DNA from: Actinomyces dentalis DSM 19115
Lineage (GTDB): Bacteria; Actinomycetota; Actinomycetes; Actinomycetales; Actinomycetaceae
DNA length: 32,162 nt
Direction: 5' to 3'
Assembly (NCBI RefSeq): GCF_000429225.1
Contig: NZ_AUBL01000048.1
Coordinates: 1 to 32,162, forward strand
Shown here piece after piece: positions 31,498-32,162 of the stretch. The notes beneath the pieces are model-generated. The model ran no database searches and was not told the DNA's origin. It saw only the letters and a list, made by a program, of their open reading frames with translations. The first letter of the stretch is position 1. Every line of letters begins with the position of its first letter. The translations under genes and the position numbers were made by a program.

Positions 31498-32064
31498 GTG
31501 AACTCCTCCTCACGATACTTCGAGACCGATCTGTTCCGGTACTTCGGCCGCACACGAGTCGGCTTCCGGGAGAGGTACGGCGAAAGGCAGCAGCTCAAAT
31601 ATCTGCGGCTCCTGCGGCGAGCGCAGCACACATCCTCGCGCCTGCTCAGGGTGTTATGGCGGCTGCGACTCTCCCACGCCTCCGCCCGGACGCACATCCA
31701 CATCCCGTGGTCCTGCAAGATCGGTCCCGGCTTCTACATCGGCCATCTCGGCCGGGTGATCATCAACCCGGCCGCCGTCATCGGGCGAAACTGCAATATC
31801 AGCACCGGGGTGACGATCGGCATGATCCCCGTGGGCCGCCGCGCGGGCGCGCCGCGCATCGGCGACCGGGTGTGGATCGGGACGAACGCCGTCATCGTCG
31901 GGGGGATCGAGATCGGCGACGACGTCCTCATCGCCCCGGGAGCATTCGTGAACGTCGATGTCCCCTCCGGGGCCACCGTCATCGGGAACCCGGGCGTGGT
32001 GCACCCCGACCACCCCTGCCCGAGCGAGTACATCCAGAACCCCTGGGAGGGGCCGGAGCCCTAG
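31498..32064 (+). CDS. Hexapeptide-repeat acetyltransferase (CysE-like)
   Basis: This 188-residue protein has an Arg-rich N-terminal helical region (about 1-65), then a left-handed beta-helix of hexapeptide repeats: IHIPWSCKIGPGFYIGHLG, VIINPAAVIGRNCNIS, IGDRVWIGTNAVIVGGIEIG and VLIAPGAFVNVDVPSGATVIGNPG. The pattern, including a His in the GFYIGHLG coil, fits serine O-acetyltransferase-like enzymes and the related sugar acetyltransferases of polysaccharide clusters. It is shorter at the N-terminus than true CysE, so surface-polymer acetylation is at least as likely as cysteine synthesis. The start is a GTG at 31498 with GCGAGG upstream; no nearby gene narrows the function. Confidence 0.85.
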   Translation: MNSSSRYFETDLFRYFGRTRVGFRERYGERQQLKYLRLLRRAQHTSSRLLRVLWRLRLSHASARTHIHIPWSCKIGPGFYIGHLGRVIINPAAVIGRNCNISTGVTIGMIPVGRRAGAPRIGDRVWIGTNAVIVGGIEIGDDVLIAPGAFVNVDVPSGATVIGNPGVVHPDHPCPSEYIQNPWEGPEP

Positions 32065-32065
32065 G

Positions 32066-32162
32066 GCGTGTTGCGTAAGTCGGGTGGGGGCGGCGTGGCG
32101 TGCCGGGCGGGGCGAGGCCCTCGGGGTATCACGGGTGGTGTGAAATCGAATCGCGATACCGG
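32066..32162 (+). mobile_element. Possible left end of an insertion sequence (cut by window)
   Basis: Right after the acetyltransferase stop comes GGCGTGTTGCGTAAGTCGG, which looks like the terminal repeat of IS5-type elements. About 65 bases on, a GTG opens a frame reading VKSNRDT that runs off the window. The right end is not visible, so this is a weak call. Confidence 0.25.

Noticed and set aside
30665-31555. Upstream extension of the DUF6928-like frame
   Set aside because: The extension is Arg/Pro-rich, runs through the miniature element and the 60-base repeats, and ignores the strong ribosome site before 30664.

Overview
The window comes from a very GC-rich actinobacterium. Evidence for this is strong G/C use at third codon positions, many GTG starts, four-base ATGA gene overlaps and actinobacterial-type families. 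An oxygen-sensitive class III ribonucleotide reductase (nrdD/nrdG) points to a facultative or strict anaerobe. Actinomycetaceae (Actinomyces-like) is my best guess, inferred from gene content only.

Layout, left to right. Bases 1-973 hold no convincing gene, only hairpins and short direct repeats. From 974 to 9299 everything reads on the minus strand. In transcription order this is a PhoB-type response regulator, a small winged-helix-like protein, a BcrA-type ABC ATPase, its permease, a one-membrane-segment histidine kinase, an MscS channel with a Gly/Ser tail, MsrB, an endonuclease/exonuclease/phosphatase-family protein and an AEC transporter. The first five look like an antimicrobial-peptide sensing and resistance module. 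Four direct repeats at 11-base pitch lie between the regulator and the transporter genes and are a likely binding site for the regulator. A PadR repressor with a HAAS-type membrane partner (9476-11061) reads the other way from a promoter spanned by an inverted repeat. A Glu-Asp-Phe tRNA cluster follows on the minus strand.

From 11799 to 14472 a protein with an ABC-ATPase fold but all nucleotide-handling motifs lost, plus a long collagen-like tail, overlaps a HExxH metallopeptidase gene. A 1261-base IS630-family element (14752-16012) sits in codon 16 of a sugar-type MFS transporter gene. Removing it with one copy of a CA duplication restores the frame exactly. Next come a MacB-like exporter operon on the minus strand (17842-20992, plus a possible 50-residue leader gene), then a Tat-exported phosphodiester glycosidase and a GT2-GtrA glycosyltransferase on the plus strand, which probably act on cell-surface glycans. 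A HEAT-like protein and a Phd/VapC toxin-antitoxin pair follow.

The class III reductase operon (29219 down to 26300) has a truncated RelB-like antitoxin gene between nrdD and nrdG. Its promoter carries a 24-base perfect palindrome fitting an NrdR box. Farther right are three nearly identical 29-base repeats at an exact 61-base period (CRISPR-like, no cas genes in view), a DUF6928-like protein, a roughly 120-base miniature element with IS6-like ends, and a hexapeptide-repeat acetyltransferase. The window may end in the left end of another insertion sequence.

The strongest leads for something new are the pseudo-ABC/metallopeptidase pair, the antitoxin fragment inside the nrd operon, the CRISPR-like repeat set together with other repeat pairs of 60-62-base period, and the non-TA target of the IS630 element.
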